DNA from: Streptococcus suis
Lineage (GTDB): Bacteria; Bacillota; Bacilli; Lactobacillales; Streptococcaceae
Length of the DNA: 57,171 bases
Direction of reading: 5' to 3'
Assembly: GCF_002960625.1 (NCBI RefSeq)
Contig: NZ_POJH01000045.1
Span: 1 to 57,171, forward strand
The notes under the pieces are model-generated. The model was not told the origin of the DNA and made no database searches. It saw nothing but the letters and a program-made list of their open reading frames with translations. Shown here piece after piece: positions 36,324-48,726 of the stretch (its first letter is position 1; each line of letters opens with the position of its first letter). A program made the position numbers and the translations under genes.

Positions 36324-37394
36324 TTAAAACTCTCTCATCTCAACACCCTCTCCCAACACTGTCACGTGTCCCATTTTGCGATTGTGCTTTGCTTCTAGTT
36401 TACCATAAAAGTGGGGATGGGCGGTAGGGTTTTCTTGAAGAAAGGTTTGGACTGCTTCCATGTCTTGTCCGAGGACGTTGATCATAACAGCTGGAGAGAG
36501 AAGGCGGATAGGAGGCAGAGGCTCCCCTAGAATGCCTTTGATATGGGTATCAAACTGTGAAAAATCACAGGCTTCAATAGAATAGTGCCCTGAATTGTGT
36601 GGTCGAGGGGCAATTTCATTGACCAGGATGTCCTGACCTGCCACAAACATTTCAATACAAAGGGTGCCTGCTAAATAGAGCTTGTCGGCGATTTGCAGGG
36701 CCATGGTTTTGGCTTTTTCAGCTAGTTCATCTGAAATACGGGCAGGCACAATGGTCTTGTAAAGAATATTATGGCGGTGGATATTTTCCTGCACAGGAAA
36801 GACGGTGTAGTCGGAGCCGTTGCCGGACACAAGGACGGAGATTTCCAAGTCAAAATTCACAAACTCTTCCAATACACACTCGGCAGAGTTGGCTAGCTGA
36901 CTAGCCTCTACCAAGTCCGCCGCTTCTCGAATGACTTTCTGACCATGTCCATCATAACCCCCAGTAGCTGTCTTTAAGACATAGTTTTTGCTGAGGTCCA
37001 GACCTTCTAAATCCAGGCTAGATGTAACAACTTTGTAGGGGGCGACTTGCACGCCAGCTTTTTTTGCAAAAAAATCCTTCTCAAAAATGCGGTTCTGGGA
37101 AATGCGAAGGAGGTCTGTCCCCTGAGGGAGCTGACCGTCCTTGATGACCGCGTCCAGTCCATCGGCATCGACATTTTCAAACTCGTAGGTCAGGATATGG
37201 CACCGCTCCGCCAGCTGTTTGAGGGCCGCCACATCGTGATAGGGAGCGACGATGACCTCGCTGACCTTGGAGGCTGGGCAATCCGCCGCGGGATCCAGCG
37301 TGATCACCTTATGCCCCATGTAAATGGCGGAAATAGCCATCATCTGACCCAGCTGACCGCCGCCGATAATTCCGATTGTTTTAGATGAGGTCAT
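36324..37394 (-). CDS. purK: N5-carboxyaminoimidazole ribonucleotide synthase
   Basis: The 356-residue ATP-grasp enzyme makes N5-CAIR from AIR and bicarbonate. It starts [16 protein letters not shown] after four residues and contains the ATP-grasp segments [18 protein letters not shown] and [19 protein letters not shown]. It overlaps the end of purE by 14 bases, and the two act in sequence. Confidence 0.96.
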   Translation of the reverse strand: MTSSKTIGIIGGGQLGQMMAISAIYMGHKVITLDPAADCPASKVSEVIVAPYHDVAALKQLAERCHILTYEFENVDADGLDAVIKDGQLPQGTDLLRISQNRIFEKDFFAKKAGVQVAPYKVVTSSLDLEGLDLSKNYVLKTATGGYDGHGQKVIREAADLVEASQLANSAECVLEEFVNFDLEISVLVSGNGSDYTVFPVQENIHRHNILYKTIVPARISDELAEKAKTMALQIADKLYLAGTLCIEMFVAGQDILVNEIAPRPHNSGHYSIEACDFSQFDTHIKGILGEPLPPIRLLSPAVMINVLGQDMEAVQTFLQENPTAHPHFYGKLEAKHNRKMGHVTVLGEGVEMREF

Positions 37395-37869
37395 CTGTCA
37401 TCGCCTCCGCAATTTTTTCCTGTTCCTTGGCAAAGTCTACCAGCTGAGCTGCAATGGTTTGGTCTTCAATGGAGAGAATTCGAAGAGCTGTCAGAGCTGC
37501 ATTGGTCGCACCTGCTTCACCAATCGCCATAGTCGCAACAGGCACACCGCCCGGCATCTGCACGATAGAGTAGAGCGAATCCACACCGCTGAGGGCACGA
37601 GATTGGATGGGAACACCGATAACAGGCAGGGTTGTTTTAGCTGCTACCATACCAGGCAAATGAGCCGCACCACCTGCTCCTGCGATAATAACCTTAATGC
37701 CACAGCCACGAGCTTCTTCGGCGTGACGGAACATGAGGTCTGGGGTGCGGTGAGCAGAGACCACTTTCTTTTCATAGGCTACGCCAAATTTGTCCAGCAC
37801 ATCTGCTGTTTTTTTCATGGTTTTCCAGTCAGAACTAGACCCCATGATGATGGAAATTGGAATATTCAT
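37381..37869 (-). CDS. purE: N5-carboxyaminoimidazole ribonucleotide mutase
   Basis: The 162-residue class I PurE moves the carboxyl group of N5-CAIR to give CAIR. It has [14 protein letters not shown] near the N-terminus, [12 protein letters not shown] with the catalytic histidine, and [13 protein letters not shown]. It is 25 bases after purD and overlaps purK. Confidence 0.97.
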   Translation of the reverse strand: MNIPISIIMGSSSDWKTMKKTADVLDKFGVAYEKKVVSAHRTPDLMFRHAEEARGCGIKVIIAGAGGAAHLPGMVAAKTTLPVIGVPIQSRALSGVDSLYSIVQMPGGVPVATMAIGEAGATNAALTALRILSIEDQTIAAQLVDFAKEQEKIAEAMTDDLI

Positions 37870-37894
37870 GCTTATACTTCCTTTTCTTTATCCC

Positions 37895-39157
37895 TTATTT
37901 CACGGCCTTACTTCCAATATCTGTCCGATAAAAGAGGCCTGTCGTGTCTTGTTTCTTCAACTCCGAGTAAATTTTTTCTTGGGCTTCTTGAACGGTGTCT
38001 GCTGTGGTGACTAACATATAAACTCGACCGCCGTTAGAGAGCAGTGCTCTGCTATTTTCCGCAAAACGAGCCCCAGCATAGTAGGTCGTGATGTCGCCCT
38101 CGGTCTTTGCTGGCAACTCTACGCCTTTTTCGTAGTCCAGTGGGTAGCCGTTTGAAGCCACGACTACGCCTAGCGTTACGCCACTATCCAGCCAGGTCAA
38201 CTCAGTAGGACGTTTGTGGAGGATGTCGTCGATGTTCTGAGCAAAGTCAGAGGTCAGACGAGGCAGGATAATCTGGGTTTCTGGGTCGCCAAAACGGGCG
38301 TTGAACTCAATGACCTTGGGACCTTGGTCGGTCAGAATCAAGCCAGCATAGAGCACACCCAGATAAGACCGCCCCTCCGCTATCATGCCCTCCAGAATAG
38401 GCTTGACAATAGTGTCAACCGCTGTATCCACCACGCTTTGAGGCAGGTGGGGAACAGGAGCATAAGCCCCCATGCCACCTGTATTTGGACCCCGGTCACC
38501 GTCATAAGCACGCTTGTGGTCCTGGGCTGTCGGCAGAATGTAGAACTGGTCGCCGTTGACCAGGGCAAAGAGGGAAAACTCCTCGCCCACCAAGAACTCC
38601 TCGATGACCACGCGGGCACCCGAGTCGCCGAACTTGTTGTCCAAGAGCATCTCCCGTGCCGCATCGACCGCCTGCTCGACGGTTTCCGCCACGACCACAC
38701 CCTTGCCCAGTGCCAAGCCGTCCGCCTTGACCACGATCGGTGCCCCCTGCTCTTCGATGTAGGCTTTGGCTTCTTCGAAGTTGGAAAATGTGCCAAAGGC
38801 TGCTGTTGGAATGCCGTATTTGACCATGATTTGTTTGGCAAAGTCTTTTGACCACTCCAGCTCCGCGGCTAGACGACTCGGGCCAAAAGCTTTTAGCCCA
38901 GCCTGTTCAAAATCATCAACGATACCTGCTGCCAGAGCATCGTCTGGACCAACAAAAGTCCAAGCAATATCATTTTTCTTTGCAAAGTTGATTAATGCAG
39001 AATGTTCGGAAATTCCGATATTGACCAACTCAATACCGTCCAAGGTCATTCCGTCATTCCCAGGAGCAACAAAGACCTGCTCTACCTGCTCAGACTCTAA
39101 CAATTTCTTCGCAATCGCATGTTCACGACCACCAGACCCAACAACCAAAAGTTTCAT
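37895..39157 (-). CDS. purD: Phosphoribosylamine-glycine ligase
   Basis: The 420-residue GAR synthetase starts MKLLVVGSGGREHAIAKKLL, and its ATP-grasp core includes VKADGLALGKGVVVAET and FNARFGDPETQIILPRL. I use ATG 39157: GAGGTG is upstream and a 34-codon extension would run through the promoter. It heads purDEK with its own promoter and PurBox. Confidence 0.96.
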   Translation of the reverse strand: MKLLVVGSGGREHAIAKKLLESEQVEQVFVAPGNDGMTLDGIELVNIGISEHSALINFAKKNDIAWTFVGPDDALAAGIVDDFEQAGLKAFGPSRLAAELEWSKDFAKQIMVKYGIPTAAFGTFSNFEEAKAYIEEQGAPIVVKADGLALGKGVVVAETVEQAVDAAREMLLDNKFGDSGARVVIEEFLVGEEFSLFALVNGDQFYILPTAQDHKRAYDGDRGPNTGGMGAYAPVPHLPQSVVDTAVDTIVKPILEGMIAEGRSYLGVLYAGLILTDQGPKVIEFNARFGDPETQIILPRLTSDFAQNIDDILHKRPTELTWLDSGVTLGVVVASNGYPLDYEKGVELPAKTEGDITTYYAGARFAENSRALLSNGGRVYMLVTTADTVQEAQEKIYSELKKQDTTGLFYRTDIGSKAVK

Positions 39158-39191
39158 TTTTTCACACCTCAAAAACGGATTTTCTATAAAC

Positions 39192-39246
39192 AGTATAGCA
39201 AAAACAGACGGATTTCGATAGGAAAAGCAGAGGAATGTTCGGGAAT
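39192..39246 (-). promoter_or_regulatory. PurBox and promoter of purDEK
   Basis: ATTCCCGAACATT on the minus strand (39234-39246) matches the PurBox consensus AWWWCCGAACWWT at 12 of 13 positions. TATACT (39192-39197) is the -10, 36 bases downstream, placing the box about 54 bases before the start of transcription. In lactococci PurR activates from such upstream boxes when PRPP is high. Confidence 0.75.
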
Positions 39247-39280
39247 GGAAAAAGCTCACACGAGGTGAGCCGCAAAATCC

Positions 39281-40828
39281 TCAATGTCTAAAATGTCTGA
39301 CTCCTGTAAAGACCATGGTCAATCCGTACTTGTTGGCCATGTCAATGGAGTCTTGGTCACGAACAGAACCACCTGGCTGGATGATGGCCTTAATACCTGC
39401 TGCAGCAATCTCTTCCACGTTATCAGCAAATGGGAAGAAGGCGTCCGACGCCAAAACGGCTCCCTCCAAACGATCTTTGGCTTGCTCAATAGCGATACGG
39501 ACGGACGCCACACGGTTGGTTTGCCCCGGTCCCACGCCCAAGGTCATCTTGTCATTGGTGATGATGATACCGTTGGACTTGACATACTTGGAGGACTTCC
39601 AAGCGAATTCCATAGCCGCCCACTCTTGCTCGGACGGTTGACGCTCGGTCACCACCTGCCAGTCCGCTGGGCTTTCCACCACCACGTCCTGATCCTGCAC
39701 CAAGAGCCCGCCGACAACACCTGTGACCTCTTTTTCCACTTCGCTCGCATCCTGTGCGTCAAAGGCCAACTCCAAAATCCGAAGATTTTTCTTTTTATTG
39801 GTCAAAATAGCTAGCGCTTCTGCCGAGTAGCTCGGTGCGATGATGATTTCTAAGAAAATCGGGTGCATCTTTTCAGCCGTCGCAGCATCTACTTCCCTGT
39901 TCAGCACGACGATGCCTCCGAAAATCGATACTCGGTCAGCTTCATAAGCGTAATCCCAAGCCTGTTCAATGCTTTCTGCCTGCCCGATACCACAAGGGTT
40001 CATGTGTTTGAGAGCAACAACGGTTGGACGGTCCTTGAAATCACGGATAATCCGAATGGCCGCATCCGCATCACGAATGTTATTGAAGGATAGTTCCTTC
40101 CCGTTTAACTGCTTAGCAGATGCAATGGAATATGCAGTCGGAAGTGCGTTTTGGTAGAAATCCGCATTTTGCTGGGGATTTTCTCCATAACGCATAGGCT
40201 GATTGAGGTCATAAGTAAGGGTGAGTTTTTCAGGCTTATCTTCACCTACTTGCTTGGTGAAGTAGTCTGCAATCAGGGCATCGTAGGCTGCGGTATGACG
40301 GAAGACCTTGGCAGCCAATCGCTGACGTGTTGCATAGCTTGTTTCCCCCTGCTCTGCAATTTCCCCTAAAACCGTCGGATAATCTGTCGGATCCACAACA
40401 ACTGTCACGCTGGCGTGATTCTTGGCTGCCGAACGAAGCATAGAGGGACCACCGATGTCAATATTCTCCACCGCCAAATCATAGGTCACATCTGGACGTA
40501 AAATAGTCTCTTTGAAGGGATAAAGGTTAACCACTACCAAGTCAATCAAGCCGATTTCATGGTCGCTGGCTGCTTGTAGGTGGCTGTCCAAATCCCGACG
40601 TGCTAACAAACCACCGTGTATTTTCGGATGAAGAGTCTTGACACGACCGTCCATCATCTCAGGAAAACCAGTCACATCGTCAATGGCAATGGTAGTTACA
40701 CCAGCCTGATCCAAGGCAACCTTGGTACCACCGGTCGAGATAATTTCCCAACCAAACTTGGTCAATTCTTGGGCAAACTCCACAATGCCCGCCTTGTCTG
40801 ATACGCTAATTAACGCACGTTTTGTCAT
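39281..40828 (-). CDS. purH: Bifunctional AICAR formyltransferase / IMP cyclohydrolase
   Basis: The 515-residue enzyme carries out the last two steps to IMP. The N-terminal cyclohydrolase (1-200) has [15 protein letters not shown] and [18 protein letters not shown] sequence; the C-terminal transformylase has [12 protein letters not shown] and the final [11 protein letters not shown]...FTGVRHFRH. It is nine bases after purN. Confidence 0.97.
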   Translation of the reverse strand: MTKRALISVSDKAGIVEFAQELTKFGWEIISTGGTKVALDQAGVTTIAIDDVTGFPEMMDGRVKTLHPKIHGGLLARRDLDSHLQAASDHEIGLIDLVVVNLYPFKETILRPDVTYDLAVENIDIGGPSMLRSAAKNHASVTVVVDPTDYPTVLGEIAEQGETSYATRQRLAAKVFRHTAAYDALIADYFTKQVGEDKPEKLTLTYDLNQPMRYGENPQQNADFYQNALPTAYSIASAKQLNGKELSFNNIRDADAAIRIIRDFKDRPTVVALKHMNPCGIGQAESIEQAWDYAYEADRVSIFGGIVVLNREVDAATAEKMHPIFLEIIIAPSYSAEALAILTNKKKNLRILELAFDAQDASEVEKEVTGVVGGLLVQDQDVVVESPADWQVVTERQPSEQEWAAMEFAWKSSKYVKSNGIIITNDKMTLGVGPGQTNRVASVRIAIEQAKDRLEGAVLASDAFFPFADNVEEIAAAGIKAIIQPGGSVRDQDSIDMANKYGLTMVFTGVRHFRH

Positions 40829-40837
40829 GATTTCTCC

Positions 40838-41389
40838 TTATTTTCTCACTGCCCCCAACTCCTCCAAGACTGCTGGATAGAGTTGGTATTCCGCTTCATG
40901 TATTCTGGCTTCGAAGCTTTCTAAGCTATCATTAGCTAGTCTAGGCACACGGACTTGTTTGATAATTTGTCCTGTGTCAACGCCGCTATCAACCCAGTGG
41001 ACTGTTACGCCACTTTCAGATACGCCTGCCTGCCAGGCATCTTCAATCCCGTGAGCTCCTGGAAATTCTGGCAAGTAGGCGGGGTGGATATTGATGATCC
41101 GACCTTCATACTGAGCCAGCAGGGTTGGTCCCACAATCTTCATATAGCCTGCCAAGACCACCAAGTCAATCTGGTGTTGGTCTAGCAGTTGGATGATAGC
41201 TTCTTCGTAGGCCTGCTTATCTGCAAACTCTTTTAGTTCAAAAGCAAAGGTTGGTACACCTAGTTTTTCAGCCCGTTCCAAGACATAGGCACCTCTGCGG
41301 TCTGAAAACACAAAGGCTACTTCAAACTGCTCTGCGATGACTTGGAAATTGGATCCATTGCCTGATGCAAACACTGCTATTCGTTTCAT
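40838..41389 (-). CDS. purN: Phosphoribosylglycinamide formyltransferase
   Basis: The 183-residue enzyme transfers formyl from 10-formyl-tetrahydrofolate to GAR. It has [12 protein letters not shown] near residue 8, [13 protein letters not shown], and the catalytic [20 protein letters not shown] with the family's Asn and His, then [10 protein letters not shown]. Its start overlaps the purM stop by four bases (ATGA). Confidence 0.97.
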   Translation of the reverse strand: MKRIAVFASGNGSNFQVIAEQFEVAFVFSDRRGAYVLERAEKLGVPTFAFELKEFADKQAYEEAIIQLLDQHQIDLVVLAGYMKIVGPTLLAQYEGRIINIHPAYLPEFPGAHGIEDAWQAGVSESGVTVHWVDSGVDTGQIIKQVRVPRLANDSLESFEARIHEAEYQLYPAVLEELGAVRK

Positions 41390-42408
41390 TTGATGACCAC
41401 ACTCTTGTCTTTCTTGGCGATGATGCGACCAATGGTGTAAACTTCCTCGTCAACTAGTTGACAGACACTGTCAACCTTGTCTGGACTGACAGCCAGAACT
41501 AAACCGATACCCATGTTGAAAATTTCAAACATTTCTTCATGTTTGATCTTTCCGTATTTTTCAAGGGCCGTAAAGATTGGGAGGACTGGAATCTTGTCCT
41601 CTTCAATTTCAGCTGCTAGGTTATCAGCAAACATACGGGGAATATTTTCGATGAAACCACCACCTGTGATATGGGCAATACCGTTGACCAGCCCTGCTTT
41701 TACCAGAGGCAATACCTGCTGGACATAGATACGTGTCGGCTCTAAGAGGACATCCTTCAGAGCTCTGCCATTGAGCTCTGGCAACAGAGCGTCGCCAGAA
41801 ACATCCGCAAAAACGCGTCGAACCAGGGAATAACCGTTGGAGTGGATGCCGCTGGAAGCTAGGCCAAGGAGAATGTCGCCCTCCTGGACCTTACTGCCAT
41901 CGATAATCTGGGATTTCTCCGCAATGCCGACGGCAAAGCCAGCCAGGTCATAGTCATCCTCACCGTACATTCCAGGCATTTCAGCAGTCTCACCGCCAAT
42001 CAGACCACAACCTGCTTGGACACAGCCTTCCGCAACACCTGCAACTACTTGCTCCAGCTTGGCTGGCTCATTTTTTCCAGTCGCAATGTAGTCAAGGAAG
42101 TAAAGCGGCTCTGCACCTGCTGCGATAATGTCGTTGACACACATAGCCACGCAATCTTGACCAATGGTGTCGTGCTTGTCGTACTGGATAGCCAGCATGA
42201 GCTTGGTGCCCACACCGTCTGTCCCAGATACCAAGACTGGCTCTTTGACATCCAGTTTGGTTAGATCAAACATCCCGCCAAAACCACCGAGGGCTCCCAT
42301 AACACCCAAGCGTTCTGTCCGAGCTACGTGCTTCTTGATGCGTTCGACAACTTCATATCCCGCTTCGACGTCAACGCCCGATTGGGCGTAGGCATTTTTA
42401 TTTGTCAT
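41386..42408 (-). CDS. purM: Phosphoribosylformylglycinamidine cyclo-ligase
   Basis: The 340-residue AIR synthetase starts [20 protein letters not shown] and has [22 protein letters not shown] and [14 protein letters not shown] 42408 has AAAGGA upstream; the ORF extension would use TTG inside the binding site. Fifth step of the pathway. Confidence 0.97.
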   Translation of the reverse strand: MTNKNAYAQSGVDVEAGYEVVERIKKHVARTERLGVMGALGGFGGMFDLTKLDVKEPVLVSGTDGVGTKLMLAIQYDKHDTIGQDCVAMCVNDIIAAGAEPLYFLDYIATGKNEPAKLEQVVAGVAEGCVQAGCGLIGGETAEMPGMYGEDDYDLAGFAVGIAEKSQIIDGSKVQEGDILLGLASSGIHSNGYSLVRRVFADVSGDALLPELNGRALKDVLLEPTRIYVQQVLPLVKAGLVNGIAHITGGGFIENIPRMFADNLAAEIEEDKIPVLPIFTALEKYGKIKHEEMFEIFNMGIGLVLAVSPDKVDSVCQLVDEEVYTIGRIIAKKDKSVVIK

Positions 42409-42463
42409 TTTGATTCCTTTCAACAGTTTACAGGTCTGTCAAGTAACGTTGACACATCTGTCT

Positions 42464-43918
42464 TTACTTGACATTTTCAATGTAGAAACTCGTTTTCTCT
42501 TCTAGGCTACGGAGGTATTCTTCCTCATAGTCATAGAGAGGAGTTGGAAATTCACCGTCAAAGTAGGCCACACAGAGTCCGCCTTTTGGCGCATCGGTGT
42601 CGATACCAATGGCCTCAATCATCCCTTCAAGAGAAAGGTAGGTCAGACTGTCTGCCCCGATAATCTCACAGACTTCCTCAGCGGTATGGTTGGCTGAAAT
42701 CAGCTCCCGACGGGTCTGAATATCAATGCCATAGAAACACGGGTACTTGAGTTCTGGGCTGCCGATAGCCACATGAACTTCTTTTGCCCCTGCATCACGA
42801 AGAAGCTGGACAATGCGACGGCTAGTTGTACCGCGAACAATGGAGTCGTCAATCATGACCACCCGCTTGCCTTTGACAACACTTGAAACGGCTGACAACT
42901 TCATGCGCACACCCTGCTCCCGCAATTCCTGGGTTGGTTGAATAAAGGTCCGCTGGGTATATTGGTTTTTGATTAGACCCATTTCATTTGGCAAACCAGA
43001 TTCTTCTGCAAATCCCATAGCCGCAGATAGGGAGGAGTTTGGCACACCAACCACGATATCCGCTTCATGTTGAAATTCCTGGGCCAAACGACGACCCATG
43101 TTTTTTCTGGCCGTATGGACATTGACCCCGTGAATTACCGAATCTGGGCGAGCAAAATAGACATACTCCATAGAGCAAACAGCCAGTTGCGTATCTCTTG
43201 TATAGCTATCATATTGAATTCCTGAATCATCAATGACGACAATTTCACCAGGCTCCACATCTCGCACCCAGTCAGCCCCCACTACTTCAAAAGCACAAGT
43301 TTCGCTGGAAACTACCCAGGCACCATTTTTCATTTTGCCTATTGAAAGTGGACGGAAACCGTTAGGGTCCAAGGCAGCAACCAATTTGTCTTCCAACATA
43401 ATCAGGTAAGCAAAGCCACCTTTAACAGTATTGAGAGCTTCCTTAATTTTTCCCATAAAGTCTGGATTGTGACTGCGGCGAATCAAGTGCATGAGAATTT
43501 CAGTGTCAGAAGAAGAAGAGAAAATAGAACCATTTTTTTCAAGTTCAGCCTTCAAACTAACCGCATTGGTCAAATTCCCATTGTGTGCCAAACCCACCTG
43601 CATATCTGCAAAATCAAAGAGGAAGGGCTGGATATTATTGATAGAAGCAGAACCAGAAGTTGCATAGCGGACATGACCAATAGCAGCCGTTCCTGTCAAG
43701 GCTTCTAAATCTGCTGGATTTTTAAAGACTTCTGCAATCAGGCCTGTTCCGCGATGGCGACGTAAATGCCCACCATCATTGGCCAAAATCCCTGCTCCTT
43801 CTTGTCCTCGGTGCTGCAAGCTATGCAGACCAAAATAGGTCACCTGAGCAGCCTGCGGATGTCCCCAAATACCGAAAACCCCGCATTCTTCATTGAGTGA
43901 TTTAACTTCGTATGTCAT
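42464..43918 (-). CDS. purF: Amidophosphoribosyltransferase
   Basis: The 484-residue enzyme commits PRPP to purine synthesis. An 11-residue propeptide ([11 protein letters not shown]) precedes C12, the N-terminal nucleophile of the glutaminase domain ([10 protein letters not shown]). The PRPP loop [16 protein letters not shown] lies near residue 345. It follows purL by two bases. Confidence 0.98.
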   Translation of the reverse strand: MTYEVKSLNEECGVFGIWGHPQAAQVTYFGLHSLQHRGQEGAGILANDGGHLRRHRGTGLIAEVFKNPADLEALTGTAAIGHVRYATSGSASINNIQPFLFDFADMQVGLAHNGNLTNAVSLKAELEKNGSIFSSSSDTEILMHLIRRSHNPDFMGKIKEALNTVKGGFAYLIMLEDKLVAALDPNGFRPLSIGKMKNGAWVVSSETCAFEVVGADWVRDVEPGEIVVIDDSGIQYDSYTRDTQLAVCSMEYVYFARPDSVIHGVNVHTARKNMGRRLAQEFQHEADIVVGVPNSSLSAAMGFAEESGLPNEMGLIKNQYTQRTFIQPTQELREQGVRMKLSAVSSVVKGKRVVMIDDSIVRGTTSRRIVQLLRDAGAKEVHVAIGSPELKYPCFYGIDIQTRRELISANHTAEEVCEIIGADSLTYLSLEGMIEAIGIDTDAPKGGLCVAYFDGEFPTPLYDYEEEYLRSLEEKTSFYIENVK

Positions 43919-43920
43919 AG

Positions 43921-46900
43921 TTATTTTCCTGTAAAATAGCGAACTGCTGAAACAAAGAGCCCTTGGTCTTTCTTACCTGGAATGTTTTGGAACAGACCGT
44001 CCTCGTAACGCTCCGAATGCCCCATTTTCCCGATAATCTGACCGTTTCGACTAGTGATTCCTTCAATGGCATGGCTAGAACCGTTTGGATTATATTTAGA
44101 ATCCATGCTTGGCTGACCTGCAAAATCAACGTATTGGCTGAAAATCTGACCAGTATCTCGCAAGATAGCGAACTCCTCGTCCGTCACCACGAATTTCCCT
44201 TCCCCGTGAGAAACTGGAATCGCATGGATATCACCGACTTGGACACTTGCCAACCACGGAGAATTGACATTGGCAATCCGCGTTTCCACCATTTTGGCAA
44301 CGTGCTGGTTGGCATCGTTGTAGAAGAGGGTCGGACTGGTTTCTCCCGCCTCCTCAAAGTTTCCATAAGGTAGCAAGCCCGATTTGACAAGGGCCTGGAA
44401 GCCATTGCAGATACCGATGATGAGGCCACCTTTTTCGATAAATTGGTCAATAGCAGAGCGGACCTTGGCATTTCGTAAGATGGTCACGATAAACTTAGCA
44501 GACCCGTCTGGCTCATCCGCAGCGGAGAATCCACCTGCAAAGAATAGAATATTAGCCTTGGCAATGTTGGCAACCATGGTGTCAACCGAGTTTTCAATAC
44601 TTTCCGCATCCAAAGTCACAAATGGCACCAGATTAACCTTGGCACCAGCCTGTTCAAAAGCCTTGGCGGAGTCGTATTCTGAATTGGTACCTGGGAAGAC
44701 TGGAATGTAAACAAGCGGAACATCAACTCTTTCCTTGGCTTGTATAACTGCTGAACTGGTGACTGCTGGAACATCCTGTAAGTCTGTAGCCTGTTCAAAT
44801 TCTGTTGGGTAAACTTCTTCTAGTTTGCCCTCAAAGGCTGCTTGCAAGTCCTGTCCCGCAAGGTTGACACCATTGACAACCAGTGTAAAGTCTGTAGTGG
44901 TTTGACCGATTTTCACCGCATCTGGAATGTCTTCTTTCGATGTGAAGACAAAGCCACCGAGCTGGCCTGTCAAGCTGGTTTCAAGCTCCGCCAACTCGAC
45001 TTCTGCACCAAACTGGTTACCAAAGGACATAAGGGCTAGACTTTCTAGAACTCCTCCATACTTAACTGCGCTAGCAGCCGTAATCTCATAAGCGCTCTGC
45101 CATTTTTCAAAAGCTTCAAAATTAGACTTGATCAAGGCAAAATCAATGTCTTCTGATAAAATCTGACCTGGTAAGTAGTAAATGTGCTCGCCAGCCGCTT
45201 TGAACTCAGGTGAGAGGACCTTGCGGCTGTCAGCCGTGGTCACGCCAAAGGCAACCAGGGTCGGCGGAACAGTCAAGTCCTCAAAGGTACCAGACATGGA
45301 ATCCTTGCCACCGATAGACGGCAAGCCAAGCTGAATCTGAGCCTCGATAGATCCCAGTAGTGCTGCTACTGGCTGACCAAAACGCTCTGCCTGCTTATCC
45401 ATTCGTTGGAAATACTCCTGATAGGAGAAGCGAGCCTTGGACCAGTTAGCCCCTGTTGCCACCAAGCGAGCAGTCGCTTCAATGACCGCGTAGGCTGCTC
45501 CGTGGTAAGGAGACCAGTCTGCCAGATAAGGATGATAGCCCTGAGCCATGACAGAAGCCGTCGTCGTCACACCGTGCTGGACAGGCAACTTCTGCACAGA
45601 GCTTTCTGTCGGTGTTAACTGGTGGCGACCTCCGAGTGGGTGGTTGACGGTTGAACGACCAACAGATGAGTCGAAAATCGTCTGCAAACCTTTTTGGCTA
45701 GTATGGTTGAGGTCTGACAAAAGTTCTTTCAAGTCTTCTTGTAGGCTTTCAGCAGATGTTTTACGCATTTCTGGTAAATTGACAGTGCTGTCAATCACTT
45801 TAGCATCCACCACCACGCGCACACCGTTGGTGTCAAGGAAAGAACGCTCCAAATCGACAATGGTTTGTCCATTCCAAGTCATGACTAGGTTTGGTTTTTC
45901 AGTCACTTTGGCTACGACAACCGCATGGATATTTTCCTCACGGCAGGCTGCGATGAAGGTTTCCACATCTTGAGGACGGACAACGACGCTCATCCGCTCT
46001 TGTGATTCAGAAATGGCAATTTCCGTTCCGTTCAAGCCTGCATACTTGAGTGGAACCTTATCCAAATCGATTTCAAGACCATCTGCCAGCTCACCTATGG
46101 CAACGCAGACACCGCCTGCACCGAAATCATTGGATTTTTTAATCAAGCGAGTCACGGCACCATTGCGGAACAAACGCTGAATTTTGCGTTCTTCAATAGC
46201 ATTTCCTTTTTGGACTTCTGCACCAGCTGTTTCCACAGACTCGACTGTCTGTACCTTGGACGAGCCTGTTGCCCCGCCGATACCATCGCGACCTGTTTTG
46301 CCTCCTAACAAGATAACTACATCGCCTGCAACTGGTTTTTCACGGACCACATTTTCCTTTGGAGCAGCACCGACTACGGCACCCAACTCCATACGTTTTG
46401 CGACAAAGCCTGGGTGGAAATACTCACGCACATAGGTGGTCGCAAGACCAATTTGGTTTCCATAAGAAGAATAACCATGTGCCGCTGTTTTTGAAATGAT
46501 TTGCTGTGGCAATTTCCCTGAGCGAGTAGCTGTCAGAGGCTGGGTAATATCGCCCGCGCCTGAAATCCGCATAGCCTGATAAACATAAGAGCGACCTGAC
46601 AATGGATCACGAATAGCACCACCGATACAGGTTGCGGCACCACCAAAAGGCTCGATTTCTGTAGGGTGATTATGGGTTTCATTCTTGAACATGAGGAGCC
46701 ATGGCTCTTTTACGCCGTCCACATCCACTTCGATTTCTACCGAGCAGGCATTGATTTCATCTGACACTTCCATGTCATCCAGACGGCCATTGGCCCGCTC
46801 ATAGCGCCCAAAAATAGTCGCCATATCCATGAGCGTCTGTGGCTTATCTGTCCGACCTAATTCTGTCCGCATCGCCAGGTACTTGTCATAAGTCGCCTGC

Positions 46901-47640
46901 AATTGCTTGTGGAATTTTGAAGCTGAAAAGTCAATAGACCTAAGTTCTGTTTCAAAAGTGGTATGACGGCAGTGGTCACTCCAATAGGTGTCCAAAACCT
47001 TGAGCTCTGTTTCAGTCGGCACACGACCAATTGACTTGAAATAGTCCTGAATAAAGAGCAGGTCTTCCACTTCCATAGCCAAACCAGCCTCACGCTTGTA
47101 AGCCGTAAACTCTTCTGCCCCATAGCTTGCAAAAAAGTCCAAGGTCGGAATGACAGTATCTGACACCGAAAACTCCTGAGCCACCAAAGGAGCATCCATA
47201 TCCTTGAATCGCGAATCCACAGGGTTAAGCAAATAATTCTTGATAGCAGCCAACTCTTCTTCCTGCACATCCCCGTTCAAAATATAGAGCTGACCAGTAT
47301 TGACACGCACCTCCTGGCGACTGCCCAACAAGAGAAGGGCCTCTTGACTGCTTGCAGCCCGCTGGTCAAACTGACCAGGCAAAGCCTCAATAGCAAAATA
47401 AACCGCGTCTTCCAAGCCCAGTTCCGCTTCCGACAAGACCTTGTCCGTCACCTGCTCGGTAAAGATATGCTTGATAGCCTGCTCCAGCAAGTCCTCCTCA
47501 AGATTGAAAACATCGTAAACCTGCACCAGACGTACACTCGTCAAACTCTTCAGTTGCAAATTATGGGGCAACTCCTTACGAAGAGCCTCCGCCTTAATCT
47601 GAAAATCCGCCTTCTTCTCAACAAAAATTCGCTTCGCCAT
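43921..47640 (-). CDS. purL: Phosphoribosylformylglycinamidine synthase, single-chain form
   Basis: The 1,239-residue enzyme is the large fused form in which synthetase and glutaminase domains are one chain, as in streptococci and proteobacteria, instead of the separate PurS-PurQ-PurL of bacilli. It contains [15 protein letters not shown] near residue 210, [21 protein letters not shown] near 335, and the C-terminal amidotransferase with [18 protein letters not shown] and the nucleophile in [12 protein letters not shown] 47640 is preferred over an in-frame TTG three codons earlier. Confidence 0.97.
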   Translation of the reverse strand: MAKRIFVEKKADFQIKAEALRKELPHNLQLKSLTSVRLVQVYDVFNLEEDLLEQAIKHIFTEQVTDKVLSEAELGLEDAVYFAIEALPGQFDQRAASSQEALLLLGSRQEVRVNTGQLYILNGDVQEEELAAIKNYLLNPVDSRFKDMDAPLVAQEFSVSDTVIPTLDFFASYGAEEFTAYKREAGLAMEVEDLLFIQDYFKSIGRVPTETELKVLDTYWSDHCRHTTFETELRSIDFSASKFHKQLQATYDKYLAMRTELGRTDKPQTLMDMATIFGRYERANGRLDDMEVSDEINACSVEIEVDVDGVKEPWLLMFKNETHNHPTEIEPFGGAATCIGGAIRDPLSGRSYVYQAMRISGAGDITQPLTATRSGKLPQQIISKTAAHGYSSYGNQIGLATTYVREYFHPGFVAKRMELGAVVGAAPKENVVREKPVAGDVVILLGGKTGRDGIGGATGSSKVQTVESVETAGAEVQKGNAIEERKIQRLFRNGAVTRLIKKSNDFGAGGVCVAIGELADGLEIDLDKVPLKYAGLNGTEIAISESQERMSVVVRPQDVETFIAACREENIHAVVVAKVTEKPNLVMTWNGQTIVDLERSFLDTNGVRVVVDAKVIDSTVNLPEMRKTSAESLQEDLKELLSDLNHTSQKGLQTIFDSSVGRSTVNHPLGGRHQLTPTESSVQKLPVQHGVTTTASVMAQGYHPYLADWSPYHGAAYAVIEATARLVATGANWSKARFSYQEYFQRMDKQAERFGQPVAALLGSIEAQIQLGLPSIGGKDSMSGTFEDLTVPPTLVAFGVTTADSRKVLSPEFKAAGEHIYYLPGQILSEDIDFALIKSNFEAFEKWQSAYEITAASAVKYGGVLESLALMSFGNQFGAEVELAELETSLTGQLGGFVFTSKEDIPDAVKIGQTTTDFTLVVNGVNLAGQDLQAAFEGKLEEVYPTEFEQATDLQDVPAVTSSAVIQAKERVDVPLVYIPVFPGTNSEYDSAKAFEQAGAKVNLVPFVTLDAESIENSVDTMVANIAKANILFFAGGFSAADEPDGSAKFIVTILRNAKVRSAIDQFIEKGGLIIGICNGFQALVKSGLLPYGNFEEAGETSPTLFYNDANQHVAKMVETRIANVNSPWLASVQVGDIHAIPVSHGEGKFVVTDEEFAILRDTGQIFSQYVDFAGQPSMDSKYNPNGSSHAIEGITSRNGQIIGKMGHSERYEDGLFQNIPGKKDQGLFVSAVRYFTGK

Positions 47641-47652
47641 TTTTTCCAATCC

Positions 47653-48360
47653 TTATTTCACTTCCTGTAACTTTGCCAATACGACCTCGTAAACATCGGT
47701 CAACTCCCCGAGACCCCGACGGAAAACATCCTTGTCCAGATGGTTGCCATCCGCATCCCATAAACGACAATTATCAGGCGAAAACTCATCCGCCAATAAA
47801 ATCTGACCAGACGAGTCAACCCCAAATTCTAGCTTGAAATCCACCAAAGTCAACCCAATCTGAGCAAACAAGTCCTTCAAGAAACTATTGATACGACGTG
47901 TTTCTTCCTTGATATAGGCGATTTCTTCTGAACTAGCTAGATTAAGAAAAGCAATATGTTCGTCGTTGATAAAAGGATCGTCCAACTCATCTTTTTTATA
48001 GTAAAATTCCACGATTGGAGTAACTAAGGCAATCCCTTCTTCCACACCAAACCGTTTTGAGAAAGACCCAGCTGTCACATTTCGCAAAACCACCTCGAGA
48101 GGAATAATCTCCACCTTCTTATTCAACTGCTCTGTGTCTGACAAACGCTTGATAAAATGTGTCTTAACACCTGCAACATTCAACTTTTCAAAAATAAGCG
48201 AAGAAATTAGATTATTGAGCCGACCCTTGCCCACAATCTGTTCTTTCTTGCCGCCATTAAAAGCCGTTGCCTGATCCTTGTAAACTGCAACAATATGGTC
48301 ACTATCAACTGTGGCGTAGATATCTTTAGCTTTTCCTGAATAGAGAAGGTCTGTTTTCAT
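47653..48360 (-). CDS. purC: SAICAR synthase
   Basis: The 235-residue enzyme joins aspartate to CAIR. It starts [20 protein letters not shown] and has the signatures [14 protein letters not shown] and [21 protein letters not shown]. First gene of purCLFMNH, with a promoter and PurBox-like elements upstream. Confidence 0.98.
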   Translation of the reverse strand: MKTDLLYSGKAKDIYATVDSDHIVAVYKDQATAFNGGKKEQIVGKGRLNNLISSLIFEKLNVAGVKTHFIKRLSDTEQLNKKVEIIPLEVVLRNVTAGSFSKRFGVEEGIALVTPIVEFYYKKDELDDPFINDEHIAFLNLASSEEIAYIKEETRRINSFLKDLFAQIGLTLVDFKLEFGVDSSGQILLADEFSPDNCRLWDADGNHLDKDVFRRGLGELTDVYEVVLAKLQEVK

Positions 48361-48363
48361 TGA

Positions 48364-48431
48364 AATGTTCGCCTTTCATAAAATATTCTAGTCTTTTCGT
48401 TTATTCTAACACACAACATTCGCCTATACAA
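48364..48431 (-). promoter_or_regulatory. purC operon promoter with PurBox-like repeats
   Basis: TTGTAT (48426-48431) and TAGAAT (48403-48408) with a 17-base spacer form the promoter. Two PurBox-like direct repeats with core GGCGAAYRTT lie at 48364-48376 (11 of 13 to consensus) and 48415-48427 (9 of 13), 51 bases apart. One lies inside the promoter and one directly before purC. This placement differs from the usual upstream activator site. Confidence 0.6.
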
Positions 48432-48460
48432 GAATTTTACGGTCTTTCAACTAAAAACAA

Positions 48461-48488
48461 AGAAAAACGCCCGTAAACTACGAACGTT
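48461..48488 (-). terminator. Possible terminator overlapping the acpP stop
   Basis: AACG-T-TCGT and ACGG-G-CGTT arms with G-U pairs, followed by TTTTC on the minus strand. The stem includes the acpP stop codon, so termination may be incomplete. Confidence 0.55.
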
Positions 48489-48726
48489 TCTGCAATTCTT
48501 CATAAATAAAATCCACAATATCAGACAAGGTTTCAAAGCGCTCAATCGCAGCATCAGGAACATCGACACCAAACTCGTCCTCTAAGGTCAGGACAAATTC
48601 CATGATTTCCACCGAATCCGCTGCGATATTATCTGCTAAAGTAGATTCTGCCCGTACTTGAAAATCATCACCCTTCTCCTCTTGGATAATGGCAACAACC
48701 CGCTGATAAACCTGCTCTCTAGTCAT
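48478..48726 (-). CDS. acpP: Acyl carrier protein
   Basis: The 82-residue acidic protein carries fatty acyl chains on phosphopantetheine. The attachment serine is S38 in ADSVEIMEF. The motif is DSVE rather than the common DSLD, fitting the second, PlsX-linked AcpP of streptococci, used with host-derived or recycled acyl chains. It overlaps the end of plsX by eight bases. Confidence 0.93.
   Translation of the reverse strand: MTREQVYQRVVAIIQEEKGDDFQVRAESTLADNIAADSVEIMEFVLTLEDEFGVDVPDAAIERFETLSDIVDFIYEELQKRS

Noticed and set aside
37459..38010. 183-codon plus-strand ORF opposite purE and purD
   Set aside because: Shadow frame of well-identified purine genes on the other strand.
39158..39259. 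34-residue N-terminal extension of PurD
   Set aside because: It would run through the purD promoter and PurBox and is not similar to PurD N-termini.
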